A stretch of 64,000 nt of DNA from Kineococcus aurantiacus. GTDB taxonomy: Bacteria > Actinomycetota > Actinomycetes > Actinomycetales > Kineococcaceae. The notes beneath the pieces are model-generated. The model had not been told where the DNA came from. It saw nothing but the letters and a program-made list of their open reading frames with translations, and did no database searches. Below are positions 7,834 to 17,300 of the stretch, one piece after another. The translations under genes were made by a program, and so were the position numbers. Position 1 is the stretch's first letter; every line of letters starts with the position of its first letter. The DNA is taken from assembly GCF_013409345.1 (NCBI RefSeq), contig NZ_JACCBB010000001.1:3596001-3660000 (forward strand). The letters run 5' to 3'.

Positions 7834-9470
7834 CACCAGGGGCGAGGGGGGCGACGCTCACCGTGGCGCCCCGCGGCACGGAGGTCCAGGGGTACCTCCC
7901 GTCGCCCCCGGACGACGCGGAGAAGCAGTGGTACATGGGCCGGCAGCACCGGTGGCTCCTCGTGGTGCAGGCGCTGTCGTTCACGATGATCGCCTACTCG
8001 CTCGTCGCCTTCGCCACCTCCCGGGTGTGGACGTCGATCCTGCTCGTCCCCGTGGTGCTGTACGCGCTGACCCAGGTGGTGTCGCTGAGCTCGTCGCTGC
8101 GGGGCAAGCGCACCAGCCGGTCGGACCACGCAGCGAGGGTCGCCGCGTACCGTCCGGACGCCCACCCGTCGGTGGACGTCTTCCTCCCCTCGGCCGGGGA
8201 ACCGGTCGAGCTCATCGCCAACACCTTCCGCCACGTGGCCGCGCTCCAGTGGCCGGGACGGCTCACGGTGGTGGTCCTGGACGACAGCGACCGGTCCCAC
8301 GTCGCGGCCCTGGCGCAGGCCCACGGTTTCCGCTATGAGGTGCGACCGGACAGGGGGCACCTCAAGAAGGCCGGGAACCTCGGCCACGGGTACCGGGTGA
8401 CCGACGGTGACCTGATCGCGGTCTTCGACGCCGACTTCGTCCCGCGTCCGGACTACCTCCACGAGCTGGTGCCGTACTTCGAGGAACCCTCGGTGGGCAT
8501 CGTGCAGAGCCCGCAGTTCTTCGACACCCACACGTCGCTGGGGTGGTTGCAGCGGTGCGCCGGCGCGACCCAGGAACTCTTCTACCGCTGGATCCAGCCC
8601 GCCCGGGACCGCTCGAACGCGGCGATCTGCGTGGGGACGTGTGCCGTCTACCGCAGGGCCGCCCTCGAGCGCTCGGGCGGGTTCGCCCAGATCGGTCACT
8701 CCGAGGACGTGCACACCGGTGTCAACCTGCTGCGCGTCGGGTTCCACGTGCGTTACGTGCCGATCCTGGTGAGCAAGGGCGTCTGCCCGGACAGCCTGTC
8801 CGGCTTCCTGAACCAGCAGTACCGGTGGTGCACGGGGTCGATGTCCTTGTTGATGGACCGCAGCTTCCACCGCGAACCGCACATCACCTTCCGGCAGCGC
8901 CTGTGCTTCTGGTCCGGGTTCCTCTACTACGTCAGCACGGGCGTCAACGCCACGTTCGCCCTCGTGCCGGCCATCGCGATGGTCCTCCTGTTCCCGTCGA
9001 TGGTCCACCCGGTCAACAGCGTCTGGCTCCTGGGGAGCCTGGTCCTGTGGCTGGTGCTCCTCCCGGTCGTCTTCAGGAGCAGGTGGCGCCTGGAGGTCCT
9101 GAGGGTCCAGCTCCTCTACTCCTTCGCCCACGCGGTGGCGATCTTCCACGTCGTCCGCGGCCGCACGCGCGAGTGGGTGCCCACCGGTGCAGCGGGCAGG
9201 GGAGCGGCGCCGCTGGCCTCGCAGATCCTCCGTCTTGCCAAGGTGTGGATCACCGTCAGCCAGCTGCTGCTGTGGACGGGGCTGATCCACGGTGCGCTGA
9301 CCCACGGTCTCGGGGAGTGGTGGGCCGTCCTGACGCTGAACCTCGTCACCGCGTACGTGCAGCTCCCCGTCCTGTGGCAGCGGACGTCGCCCCCGGTCCC
9401 GGTGGACCGTGCGCACCTGCCCCGTCCCCGCCGTCCCGAGGCCCGCACCATCGACCTGCGGGCGTCCTGA
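7830..9470 (+). CDS. Second GT2 glycosyltransferase (cellulose-synthase-like)
   Basis: A 546-residue paralogue-type partner of the preceding gene and coupled to it by a GTGA overlap. Two helices lie near residues 40-85, followed by a GT2 domain with LDDSDR near 149, DADF near 200, SEDVHTG near 290 and QQYRWCTGS near 328, then about four to five C-terminal helices. All catalytic motifs are intact, so this is a second active synthase rather than a decayed copy. The sequence around the motifs differs clearly from the first enzyme (for instance QQYRWCTGSM against QQMRWAFG), so they are not a recent duplication. The two may act in sequence or as a heteromeric synthase. Confidence 0.88.
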   Translation: MTPGARGATLTVAPRGTEVQGYLPSPPDDAEKQWYMGRQHRWLLVVQALSFTMIAYSLVAFATSRVWTSILLVPVVLYALTQVVSLSSSLRGKRTSRSDHAARVAAYRPDAHPSVDVFLPSAGEPVELIANTFRHVAALQWPGRLTVVVLDDSDRSHVAALAQAHGFRYEVRPDRGHLKKAGNLGHGYRVTDGDLIAVFDADFVPRPDYLHELVPYFEEPSVGIVQSPQFFDTHTSLGWLQRCAGATQELFYRWIQPARDRSNAAICVGTCAVYRRAALERSGGFAQIGHSEDVHTGVNLLRVGFHVRYVPILVSKGVCPDSLSGFLNQQYRWCTGSMSLLMDRSFHREPHITFRQRLCFWSGFLYYVSTGVNATFALVPAIAMVLLFPSMVHPVNSVWLLGSLVLWLVLLPVVFRSRWRLEVLRVQLLYSFAHAVAIFHVVRGRTREWVPTGAAGRGAAPLASQILRLAKVWITVSQLLLWTGLIHGALTHGLGEWWAVLTLNLVTAYVQLPVLWQRTSPPVPVDRAHLPRPRRPEARTIDLRAS

Positions 9471-9672
9471 CGACGAGTTCGACGTCGCACCGCGACGCCC
9501 TCGAACTCCCGCGCCGCGCCGGTGCTCCGGCGTGGTCCGTCCATCCCAGCCCCACCCCGGTGGGTCCTCGAGAAGGGTGCGTGCGCACCGTGCGACCAAC
9601 CGACCCGTCGGGCTCCCGGACGTCCCCGGGCACACCGCCTCCCCCCAGGTCCGTGCGACGCGGCGGTGACGA
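9471..9672. other. Intergenic gap without recognised gene
   Basis: About 200 bases between the second synthase and the acyltransferase fusion, both on the plus strand. No convincing coding frame, strong hairpin or clear -10 box was recognised. It may hold a weak promoter for the downstream gene. Confidence 0.3.
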
Positions 9673-11892
9673 GTGAGCGGCCCCACCGCGGCAGCCGTCA
9701 CCCGGCCGACGGCTCCCGTGAGCCCCGCCACCTCGCGCAACCCCGTCATCGACCTCCTGCGCAGCCTCGGGCTGCTGCGGGTCGTCGCCTGGCACGCGGT
9801 CGCCGCACCGTGGATCACGTGGTTGCTGCCCGCGGTCCCGCTGCTGTTCTTCTGCTCCGGTTACCTCCTGGGAGCGCGGCAGACGCCCGGCGCCTCCGTC
9901 CTGCTCGACCGCCTGCGCCGCATCCTCGTCCCGCTGTGGTTCTTCGGGGCGTCGCTCGGGATCGCGGCGGTGCTGTTCGCCACCTGGTCCGACGTCGAGG
10001 TGCCGTTCCCCGGCTGGCGCCAGGTGCTGCCCTGGATCCTCCCGCTGGCCGACCCCCTGAGTCCCGGCGTGGACGGCGGGTGGCTGTCGTCCCACCTGTG
10101 GTACGTCCGGGCGCACGTGTGGTTCCTCCTGACCAGCCCGCTGCTCCGCCGCCTCGCCGCGCGACCGGCCGTCGGCTGCGCGGTCCTGGCCGCGGCCGCC
10201 GTCGGGCTGGAGCTGTTCGAGCACTTCCAGCCCGTCCACCGCTCCGGTCTGACGTCGGGGCTGGGCGACTACTGCTGCTACGGCGTGTTCGTCGTCCTCG
10301 GGATCGCCGCGGGCCGGCGAGGTGACTGGCCGACGCCGAACCCGGCGCGCAGGCACTCCCTGCTCCTCGCCGTGTGCGGCGCGGTGCTCATGGGCGGCGC
10401 CCTGCTGTGGAGCAGGACGTCCTGGTGGCAGGGGCAGCCGGTCACCGCGTCCTGGATCACGCTCGTGCTGACCGGTGGAGCGTGGCTCGCGCTGCTGACG
10501 AGCTGCTCCCCGCTGGTGCTCCGGTGCGCTCGGGCGGCGGCGGTCCGACGGGCCACGACCCTCGTCAGCGGTCGGGCCATGACCATCTACCTCTGGCACC
10601 CCGTCGCGATCCTGCTCGTCGGCACCCTCCTGGGGATCAGCACCGGACACCGCTCGGGAGCCCTCCTGCTGGGCGGGACGGTGGTCCTGACCGCCGTCGC
10701 CGTCCTCGCCTTCGGGTGGGTCGAGGACGTGGCCGCGGTCCGGTCGGTCCGGGTCGTGCCCCTCCCGGGTCGCCCGCGAGCGGCCGGCGCCGCGGCGTTG
10801 CGCGCGGTGGTGGGCGCCAGCGTGCCCCTCGCCGTCGTGTGCGTGCTGCTCACGCAGGTGTTCAGCGCCCGTGCCCTGGCCGCGCTCCCGCCGCCGTCGG
10901 GTCGCGTCGTCGTCGGCACCCCCGACGACGACACCTCCGGCCGGCTCGCGCCCCGGTCGGCCCCGCTGGCGGACCTGCCGTCGGGAGACCTCCGAACCGC
11001 TCTGCAGGAGTGGGGCGCCGCGTCCCCGATGGTCGACCGGGCCGAGGTCACCGTCCGCTCCGGGCAGAGCACGTGGTCGGGCACGTACGTCCGCGGGGGG
11101 CAGGTCGGCCCCGCCGACGGCGCCCGCCAGGACTGGCTGTCGGTGAGCAAGACCGTCACCGCGGCCGTCGTGCTGGAGCAGGTCGCAGCCGGGCGCCTGC
11201 AGCTGGACGAGCCGGTCCCGGACGTCCCGGGGATCGACGCGACGCGCTTCGGCGCGCGTCCCACCGTCCGGCAGCTGCTGAGCCACACGAGCGGTCTGGG
11301 AGGGCCGCAGGACTCCCCGGCCTGGAACGCCCTGACGAGCTACACCCCGCAGTCGTACCTGCAGCTGTCCCTGGACCAGCCGCGGGTCGACGGGTACCGC
11401 TACAGCACGGCGAACTACCTCTGGCTGTCGCTGGCCGCGCAGGAGGTCACCGGGGAGAGCTGGCCGGCCCTGGTGGACCGGATCTCGGCGCGCGCCGGGA
11501 CGCCGTCCCTCCACGCCGACAAACCGGCCGTGCCGGGCTGGGTCGGGCAGGGCTCCGGGGACGTCACCGGGACGGCGTCGGACCTGACGAGGTTCTACGA
11601 CGCCCTGCTGGTGCAGCGGACCCTGCTGCCGGCGGACCTCGTGGACCGGATGACGACGCTCGACGCCCAGGACGGCGGGCTCGGGGTGTGGGCCTACTGC
11701 CCCTGCTGGACGGGTGCCGACGGTGTTCGTCACGCCGAGGGGTACGGCCACTTCTCGGCCATCGCCCAGGTCGTGGCCTACCCGGAGCAGGAGCTGACGG
11801 TGTCCGTCCGGTTGGAGCTGTCGTACGAGGACCCCAACAACATCGCCCCCCTGGCCTCACGAGCACTCGTCGAGGCGCTGGCGGGACGCTGA
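9673..11892 (+). CDS. Acyltransferase-3 / serine hydrolase (beta-lactamase-like) fusion
   Basis: A 739-residue protein. Residues ~20-390 form a multi-helix acyltransferase-3 domain: IDLLRSLGLLRVVAWH carries the Arg/Asp/His pattern of the family, and IYLWHPVAI lies near the end. After a further helix near 375-395, a periplasm-facing class C beta-lactamase/DD-peptidase-like domain fills ~440-739. It has SVSK (Ser-x-x-Lys nucleophile) near 489, YSTANY in the second-motif position near 576 (the usual Asn is Thr) and GHFS in the third-motif position near 692. AT3 proteins O-acylate surface glycans; the second domain could add, remove or transfer acyl groups. GTG start, weak ribosome site. It is probably part of the exopolysaccharide locus. 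Confidence 0.82.
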   Translation: MSGPTAAAVTRPTAPVSPATSRNPVIDLLRSLGLLRVVAWHAVAAPWITWLLPAVPLLFFCSGYLLGARQTPGASVLLDRLRRILVPLWFFGASLGIAAVLFATWSDVEVPFPGWRQVLPWILPLADPLSPGVDGGWLSSHLWYVRAHVWFLLTSPLLRRLAARPAVGCAVLAAAAVGLELFEHFQPVHRSGLTSGLGDYCCYGVFVVLGIAAGRRGDWPTPNPARRHSLLLAVCGAVLMGGALLWSRTSWWQGQPVTASWITLVLTGGAWLALLTSCSPLVLRCARAAAVRRATTLVSGRAMTIYLWHPVAILLVGTLLGISTGHRSGALLLGGTVVLTAVAVLAFGWVEDVAAVRSVRVVPLPGRPRAAGAAALRAVVGASVPLAVVCVLLTQVFSARALAALPPPSGRVVVGTPDDDTSGRLAPRSAPLADLPSGDLRTALQEWGAASPMVDRAEVTVRSGQSTWSGTYVRGGQVGPADGARQDWLSVSKTVTAAVVLEQVAAGRLQLDEPVPDVPGIDATRFGARPTVRQLLSHTSGLGGPQDSPAWNALTSYTPQSYLQLSLDQPRVDGYRYSTANYLWLSLAAQEVTGESWPALVDRISARAGTPSLHADKPAVPGWVGQGSGDVTGTASDLTRFYDALLVQRTLLPADLVDRMTTLDAQDGGLGVWAYCPCWTGADGVRHAEGYGHFSAIAQVVAYPEQELTVSVRLELSYEDPNNIAPLASRALVEALAGR

Positions 11893-11937
11893 GCCGCCCC
11901 GGCCACCGGCTCCACCACCGGGGACCGGCGTGAACGA

Positions 11938-11971
11938 CGAAGGGCCGCCGGGAGATCCCGGCGGCCCTTCG
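11938..11971. terminator. Bidirectional hairpin terminator
   Basis: A perfect 15-bp stem (11938-11952 with 11957-11971; left arm begins CGAAGGGCCGCC) closes on a 4-base loop. It lies between the convergent acyltransferase fusion and LAxTG genes. There is no clear T-tract, as is common for GC-rich actinobacterial terminators. Confidence 0.8.
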
Positions 11972-11986
11972 TGGTGGTCGGTCAGC

Positions 11987-12301
11987 TCAGTGCGAGCGCC
12001 CCGGCTTGCGACGGCTCGCGACGACCATCCCCGCGCCCCCCAGCACGAGGACGGTGCCGGCCGCGGCCCAGGGCAGGACGTCGGCGCCGGTGTAGGCCAG
12101 CTCGTCGCCGGTGTCGGCGACGGCGGCCGGCGTGGTGGAGCGCGAGGTGGTCGGGCTGGCCGACGGGGTGACGACGTCGGAGACGCTCGGCGTCGGCGTG
12201 GCCGGCGCGTAGTTGCTCGCGAAGGCCGCCCCGGAGGTGGCGCCGAGAGCGGCAACGGTCAGGGCCCCGGCAGCTGCCAGGCGGGCGGTGGTCTTGCGCA
12301 C
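11987..12301 (-). CDS. Small LAxTG cell-wall-anchored protein
   Basis: A 104-residue secreted protein. MRKTTARLAAAGALTVAALG...AFA is a clear signal peptide cut near residue 28. A Ser/Thr/Pro-rich stalk of about 35 residues follows, then LAYTG, a hydrophobic helix and a basic tail (ASRRKPGRSH). LAxTG is the motif typically handled by class E sortases of high-GC actinobacteria, so the mature part (about 40 residues) should be attached to peptidoglycan. The GTG at 12301 was chosen because a GGGGGGAA ribosome site lies just upstream and the signal peptide begins there. No sortase is seen in the window. The exposed part is too short for a recognisable fold. Confidence 0.82.
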   Translation of the reverse strand: MRKTTARLAAAGALTVAALGATSGAAFASNYAPATPTPSVSDVVTPSASPTTSRSTTPAAVADTGDELAYTGADVLPWAAAGTVLVLGGAGMVVASRRKPGRSH

Positions 12302-12456
12302 GGTGGTTCCCCCCACTATCGGTGCCTCGGCGAACCCTGTGATCGCGAGGCGCCCCCCAGGATGACGGAACGTCACCCCGGCAGTCCAGTTGATCGCCCC
12401 TGTTCGTGTGACGTGTTGCGATCGGAGTGACGACATCCACACGGACGGGCGAACGC

Positions 12457-14274
12457 TCATGGAGTACAGCTACCCGCTGTGACCTCGGGTGTGCTCGCCG
12501 TCGTCGGGCCGGTGACGGTGCGCGGGAGGGCGGCGGCGGAGCCGCTGAACGACCACCGCACGACGACGGGGGTCCCGGGCGGCAGGTCCACCGTGAGCCG
12601 GACCAGCCGCCAGCCCTCCTCGGAGTCCACCGCGGTCCCCACCGCCTCGCCGTCCACGGTGGCCCCCTCCAGCCCGACCCACGGCGCCACCCACAGCGAC
12701 ACCGTCTCCTGCGCGGTCCGCCGGTCCGCCGCGCGGCGGGCCGTCGCGTTGGCCACGTAGTCGGGGACGTCCTCGGGCACGGTGTTCGTCAGGGTCAGCG
12801 TCAGCGAGCTGCGCCCCTGGCCCGCCGCGGTGCACGGGGCCGACACCTCGAAGGCCGGCTGCACCCAGTAGTCCAGCTTCGACGGCTCGGTGTTCGTCAG
12901 GCCCACCCGCGCCACGGGACCGGCCTGCGCGGGGTCGCCCAGGACCCCGGCGACCCCGGCCGCCACGAGGGCCTCCTGCTCGGCCGGGGTGGAGGACCAC
13001 ACCGCCAGGTGACCGGAGTCGACGGCCGCGCGGGCGCCGTCGAGCGCGGCGGTGGACAGGCCGTCGGAGAGCACCGCCTCGAAGGCGGCGGCCGACGTCG
13101 CGGCCAGGAACGCCTTGCGCGCGTCCTGGTCGGCCCCGTAGGTCACGTAGGCGTCGTACATGAGGACCCTCGCCAGGTCCGACGTCTCCACCTCACCGAA
13201 GGGGCCCAGCTGCAGCGGCGCGTGGTCCTCGCCCAGCAGCTGGGCCAGCCCCACGGGGTCGACGAAGACGACGACGTCCGGGGTGGGCAGCCCGGCGTCG
13301 GTGACCAGGGACGCGGTGAGGGCCCCGGCCTCGTCGGCGCTGCCGCCGGCCGTGACGTTCTGCACGATGGAGGTGTCCTGGCCGTACAGGGCCGCGAACT
13401 CCGCGCTCACCGCGGAGGTGTCCGCCCGGGCGGCGTACAGGTCGTTGTCGGTGCCCGTCGCCGTCAGCGAGATCGCCCCCCGGTCGATCGTCAGGTAGGC
13501 GTAGGCGCCCACGATGCCCTGCACGGGCCGGATCTCGGCGGGGTTGGTGAACGCCACCAGGTAGGTGCGCGGCCCGTCGGCGCCCAGCAGGGGCGGCAGC
13601 TGCGGCAGCACCCGCACCGCGGTGTCCAGCGGCGCGGCGACCTCGTCGAGCTGCTCGGCCACCGGGGCCAGGCGGCTGCTGATCGCCGGCAGCACGCGGG
13701 GGCTGTCCCCCTCGCGCAGCGCGGAGCGGGCCGCCTCCACGCGGCCCCGGTAGTCGGTGAGGACCGGCGCGAGCTCCTGCAGGCCCTCGACGTCGACGCG
13801 CTGGTCGGCCGAGACGAGGCCGTCCGCGACGACGTTCCCGGCCGTCTGCAGGGCGCCGGGCAGCGGGCCGGCCAGCAGCGCCGCCGCGTGCGCGCCGCCG
13901 CGGACCGCGGCCAGCTGGTCACCCACCCAGGGGACGTGCTGGGCCCACCGGTACGGGAACTGCCCGGTGGCCCGGTCGGCGGCCGCCGCGTCCCGCGCGA
14001 CCGCGGCCGCGGTGCCCGTCGCCGCCGCGAAGTCCTGCGCGCGCACCTGCTGCTCCAGCGTCGGCACCCGGTCGGCGACCCGCTGCAGCGCCCGGCCCGC
14101 CTGGTACCCCGACACGGCGACCGCCACGACCCACGCCAGCAGCACGAGGAGGACCACGCCCAGCGCGACCAGGACCCGCCGGCGTCCCGCGCGGCGCCGG
14201 CGGGTCCGGTGGGTCCGGCGGGTCCGGCGGGTCGGGAGCGGCTCGTCGGGGGAGTGCACGGCGTGGTCGGACAC
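12457..14274 (-). CDS. DUF4012 domain-containing membrane protein
   Basis: A 605-residue protein with a very basic cytoplasmic N terminus (TRRTRRTHRTRRRRAGRRR), one membrane helix near residues 33-55, and a large extracytoplasmic part. This layout and the core (GPRTYLVAFTNPAEIRPVQGIVGAY; later VLMYDAYVTY and VGLTNTEPSKLDYW) match DUF4012, a family of unknown function often encoded near polysaccharide genes in actinobacteria. GTG at 14274 is supported by a TACTGT box 6 bases upstream, suggesting a leaderless transcript. It closes the surface-glycan region and reads away from mfd. A LytR-like role in attaching glycans to the wall has been imagined for such proteins, but nothing in the sequence proves it. 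Confidence 0.78.
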   Translation of the reverse strand: MSDHAVHSPDEPLPTRRTRRTHRTRRRRAGRRRVLVALGVVLLVLLAWVVAVAVSGYQAGRALQRVADRVPTLEQQVRAQDFAAATGTAAAVARDAAAADRATGQFPYRWAQHVPWVGDQLAAVRGGAHAAALLAGPLPGALQTAGNVVADGLVSADQRVDVEGLQELAPVLTDYRGRVEAARSALREGDSPRVLPAISSRLAPVAEQLDEVAAPLDTAVRVLPQLPPLLGADGPRTYLVAFTNPAEIRPVQGIVGAYAYLTIDRGAISLTATGTDNDLYAARADTSAVSAEFAALYGQDTSIVQNVTAGGSADEAGALTASLVTDAGLPTPDVVVFVDPVGLAQLLGEDHAPLQLGPFGEVETSDLARVLMYDAYVTYGADQDARKAFLAATSAAAFEAVLSDGLSTAALDGARAAVDSGHLAVWSSTPAEQEALVAAGVAGVLGDPAQAGPVARVGLTNTEPSKLDYWVQPAFEVSAPCTAAGQGRSSLTLTLTNTVPEDVPDYVANATARRAADRRTAQETVSLWVAPWVGLEGATVDGEAVGTAVDSEEGWRLVRLTVDLPPGTPVVVRWSFSGSAAALPRTVTGPTTASTPEVTAGSCTP

Positions 14275-14347
14275 GCCGCGACAGTAGCGACCGGGGTGCC
14301 GGGGCCCACCGCTCCAACGCCGCGGGGCCCGTGTCGGCGGTCGGTCG

Positions 14348-14353
14348 TAGGCT
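14348..14353 (+). promoter_or_regulatory. Probable -10 box for mfd
   Basis: TAGGCT fits the TAnnnT consensus of the actinobacterial housekeeping sigma factor. It lies 41 bases before the mfd GTG in the 120-base divergent gap shared with the DUF4012 gene. Confidence 0.4.
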
Positions 14354-14394
14354 GGTCGCACCCCCTCGATGCCCCTCCCGACACCGGAGTGTTC

Positions 14395-17300
14395 GTGAGC
14401 CTCACCGGCCTGCTCGACGTCCTGCGCACCGACCCCGCCGTCCGCGCGGCCGTCGAGACCGCCCACGACGGTGGCAGCAGCGCCCTCGACGTCGTCGCCC
14501 CCGTCGGGGTGCGCCCCGCGCTCCTGGCCGCCTTCGCCGCCGAGCGGCCGCTGCTGGTCGTCACCGCCACCGGCCGCGAGTGCGAGGACACGGCCACCTG
14601 GCTGCGCTGCTACCTCCCGCACGACACCGTCGCGGAGTTCCCCGCCTGGGAGACGCTGCCCCACGAGCGCCTCTCGCCCCGCAGCGACACCGTCGCCCAG
14701 CGCCTGGCCGTGCTGCGCCGCCTGGCCCACCCGTCCCCGGACGACCCGACGACGGGGGAGGTCCGCGTCGTCGTCGCGCCCGTGCGGGCCGTGCTGCAGC
14801 CCTTGGTGAAGGGGCTGGCCGACCTGGAGCCGGTGCGGCTGCGCGCCGGGGACGAGGTCGGGCTGGACGCCACCGTGGAGGCGCTCGCGGCCGCGGCGTA
14901 CACGCGCGTCGACATGGTGGAGCGCCGCGGCGAGTTCGCCGTGCGCGGCGGCATCCTCGACGTCTTCCCGCCCACCCGACCGCACCCGCTGCGCGTGGAG
15001 TTCTTCGGCGACGAGGTCGAGGAGGTCCGCTCCTTCTCCGTGGCCGACCAGCGCACCCTGGAGGTCGAGCCCGACGGGGTCTGGGCCCCGCCGTGCCGGG
15101 AGCTGCTGCTGACCGACGCCGTCCGCGAGCGCGCCCGGGAGCTGGCGGAGACGCTGCCCGGCGCCGCGGACGTGCTGGCCAAGCTCGCCGAGGGCATCGC
15201 CGTGGAGGGCATGGAGTCGCTGGCCCCGGCCCTCGTGGACGGCATGGAGCCGCTGCTGGACGTCCTGCCCGCGGGCACCCACGTGGTGCTGGCCGACCCC
15301 GAGAAGGTCCGGGCCCGCGCCCACGACCTCGTCGCCACCGGCGCGGAGTTCCTCGACGCGGCGTGGGTGAACGCCGCCTCGGGCGGGCAGACGCCGGTGG
15401 ACCTGGGGGCGTCCTCGTTCGCGACCCTCGCCGAGGTCCGCGCGCACGCCGAGGCCACCGGCCGCCCCTGGTGGTCCATCACCTCCCTGGTGGAGGACGA
15501 GGAGCTGCGCGACCTGGAGGACGTGCGGATCCTGCGGGTCGGGGCGCGCGACGTCACCGGCTACCGCGGTGAGACGGAGAAGGCGCTGCGCGAGCTGCGC
15601 GACCTCGCCTCGGCCGGCTGGCGCATCGTCGTGACCACCGAGGGCCACGGCCCGGCCAAGCGCCTCGTGGAGATGCTCTCCGGGGAGGACGTCCCGGCGC
15701 GGCTGGTCGACGACCTCGTCGAGGAACCCGCCCCGTCGGTCGTCACCGTCACGACCGCCAGCGTCGAGCACGGCTTCGTCGCCGAGGGGCTCAAGGCGGC
15801 CCTGGTGACCGAGTCCGACATCACCGGTGTCGGCGGGCAGTCGACGAAGGACATGCGCCGCATGGCGCCGCGGCGCCGGCGCAACGCCGTGGACCCGCTG
15901 TCGCTGCGGCCCGGCGACTTCGTCGTCCACGAGCAGCACGGCATCGGCCGGTTCGTGGAGATGGTGCAGCGCACGATCTCCGGCGCGACCCGCGAGTACC
16001 TCGTGCTGGAGTACGCCCCCAGCAAGCGCGGGCAGCCCGGCGACCGGCTCTTCGTACCCTCCGACACCCTCGACCAGGTCACCCGGTACACCGGCGGTGA
16101 GGCCCCCACGCTGTCGAAGATGGGCGGCTCGGACTGGACCGCGACGAAGAACAAGGCGCGGCGGGCCGTCAAGGAGATCGCCGGCGACCTCATCCGGCTG
16201 TACTCGGCGCGCATGGCCACCAAGGGCCACCAGTTCGGCGCCGACACCCCCTGGCAGCGCGAGCTGGAGGACGCCTTCCCGTACGTCGAGACGCCCGACC
16301 AGCTCGCCAGCATCGACGAGGTCAAGGCCGACATGATGAAACCGGTCCCCATGGACCGGCTCATCTGCGGTGACGTCGGGTACGGCAAGACCGAGATCGC
16401 GCTGCGCGCGGCGTTCAAGGCCGTGCAGGACGGCAAGCAGGTCGCGGTCCTGGTGCCGACGACGCTGCTCGTGCAGCAGCACTACAAGACGTTCGCCGAG
16501 CGGTACGCGCAGTTCCCCGTCGTGGTCAAACCCCTGTCCCGGTTCACCCCGGGCGGGGACGCGAAGGAGACGATCAAGGGGCTGGGCGACGGGTCGGTCG
16601 ACGTCGTCATCGGCACGCACCGCCTCATCAGCGGCGAGGTGAAGTTCAAGGACCTCGGCCTGGTGATCGTCGACGAGGAGCAGCGGTTCGGCGTCGAGCA
16701 CAAGGAGGCGCTGAAGACGCTGCGCACCAACGTCGACGTGCTCGCCATGAGCGCCACCCCGATCCCGCGGACCCTGGAGATGGCCGTCACGGGCATCCGG
16801 GAGATGTCGACCCTGGCGACCCCGCCGGAGGAGCGGCACCCCGTCCTGACCTACGTCGGCGGGCACGAGGAGAAGCAGATCACCGCGGCCATCCGCCGTG
16901 AGCTGCTGCGCGAGGGGCAGGTCTTCTACGTCCACAACCGGGTCTCCTCCATCGAGCGGACCGCGGCGCGGCTGAAGGAACTCGTCCCCGAGGCGCGCAT
17001 CGCGACCGCGCACGGGCAGATGGGCGAGCACCGCCTCGAGCAGGTCGTCGTCGACTTCTGGGAGAAGCGGTTCGACGTCCTCGTCTGCACGACGATCGTC
17101 GAGACCGGCCTGGACATCTCCAACGCCAACACCCTCATCGTGGAACGCGCCGACACCATGGGCCTGTCCCAGCTGCACCAGCTGCGCGGGCGCGTCGGCC
17201 GCGGCCGGGAACGGGCCTACGCCTACTTCCTGTTCCCGCCGGAGAAACCCCTCACCGAGACCGCCCACGACCGGCTCGCCACCATCGCCCAGCACACCGA

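Noticed and set aside
12408-12431. GTGAC pair upstream of the LAxTG gene as a further phased regulator site
   Set aside because: The two copies are 19 bp apart, not 11, so they lack the one-turn phasing of the other arrays.
12427-14394. Long plus-strand open frame upstream of mfd
   Set aside because: It is the antisense shadow of the DUF4012 gene. Mfd begins at 14395 with its conserved N terminus and a promoter box just upstream.
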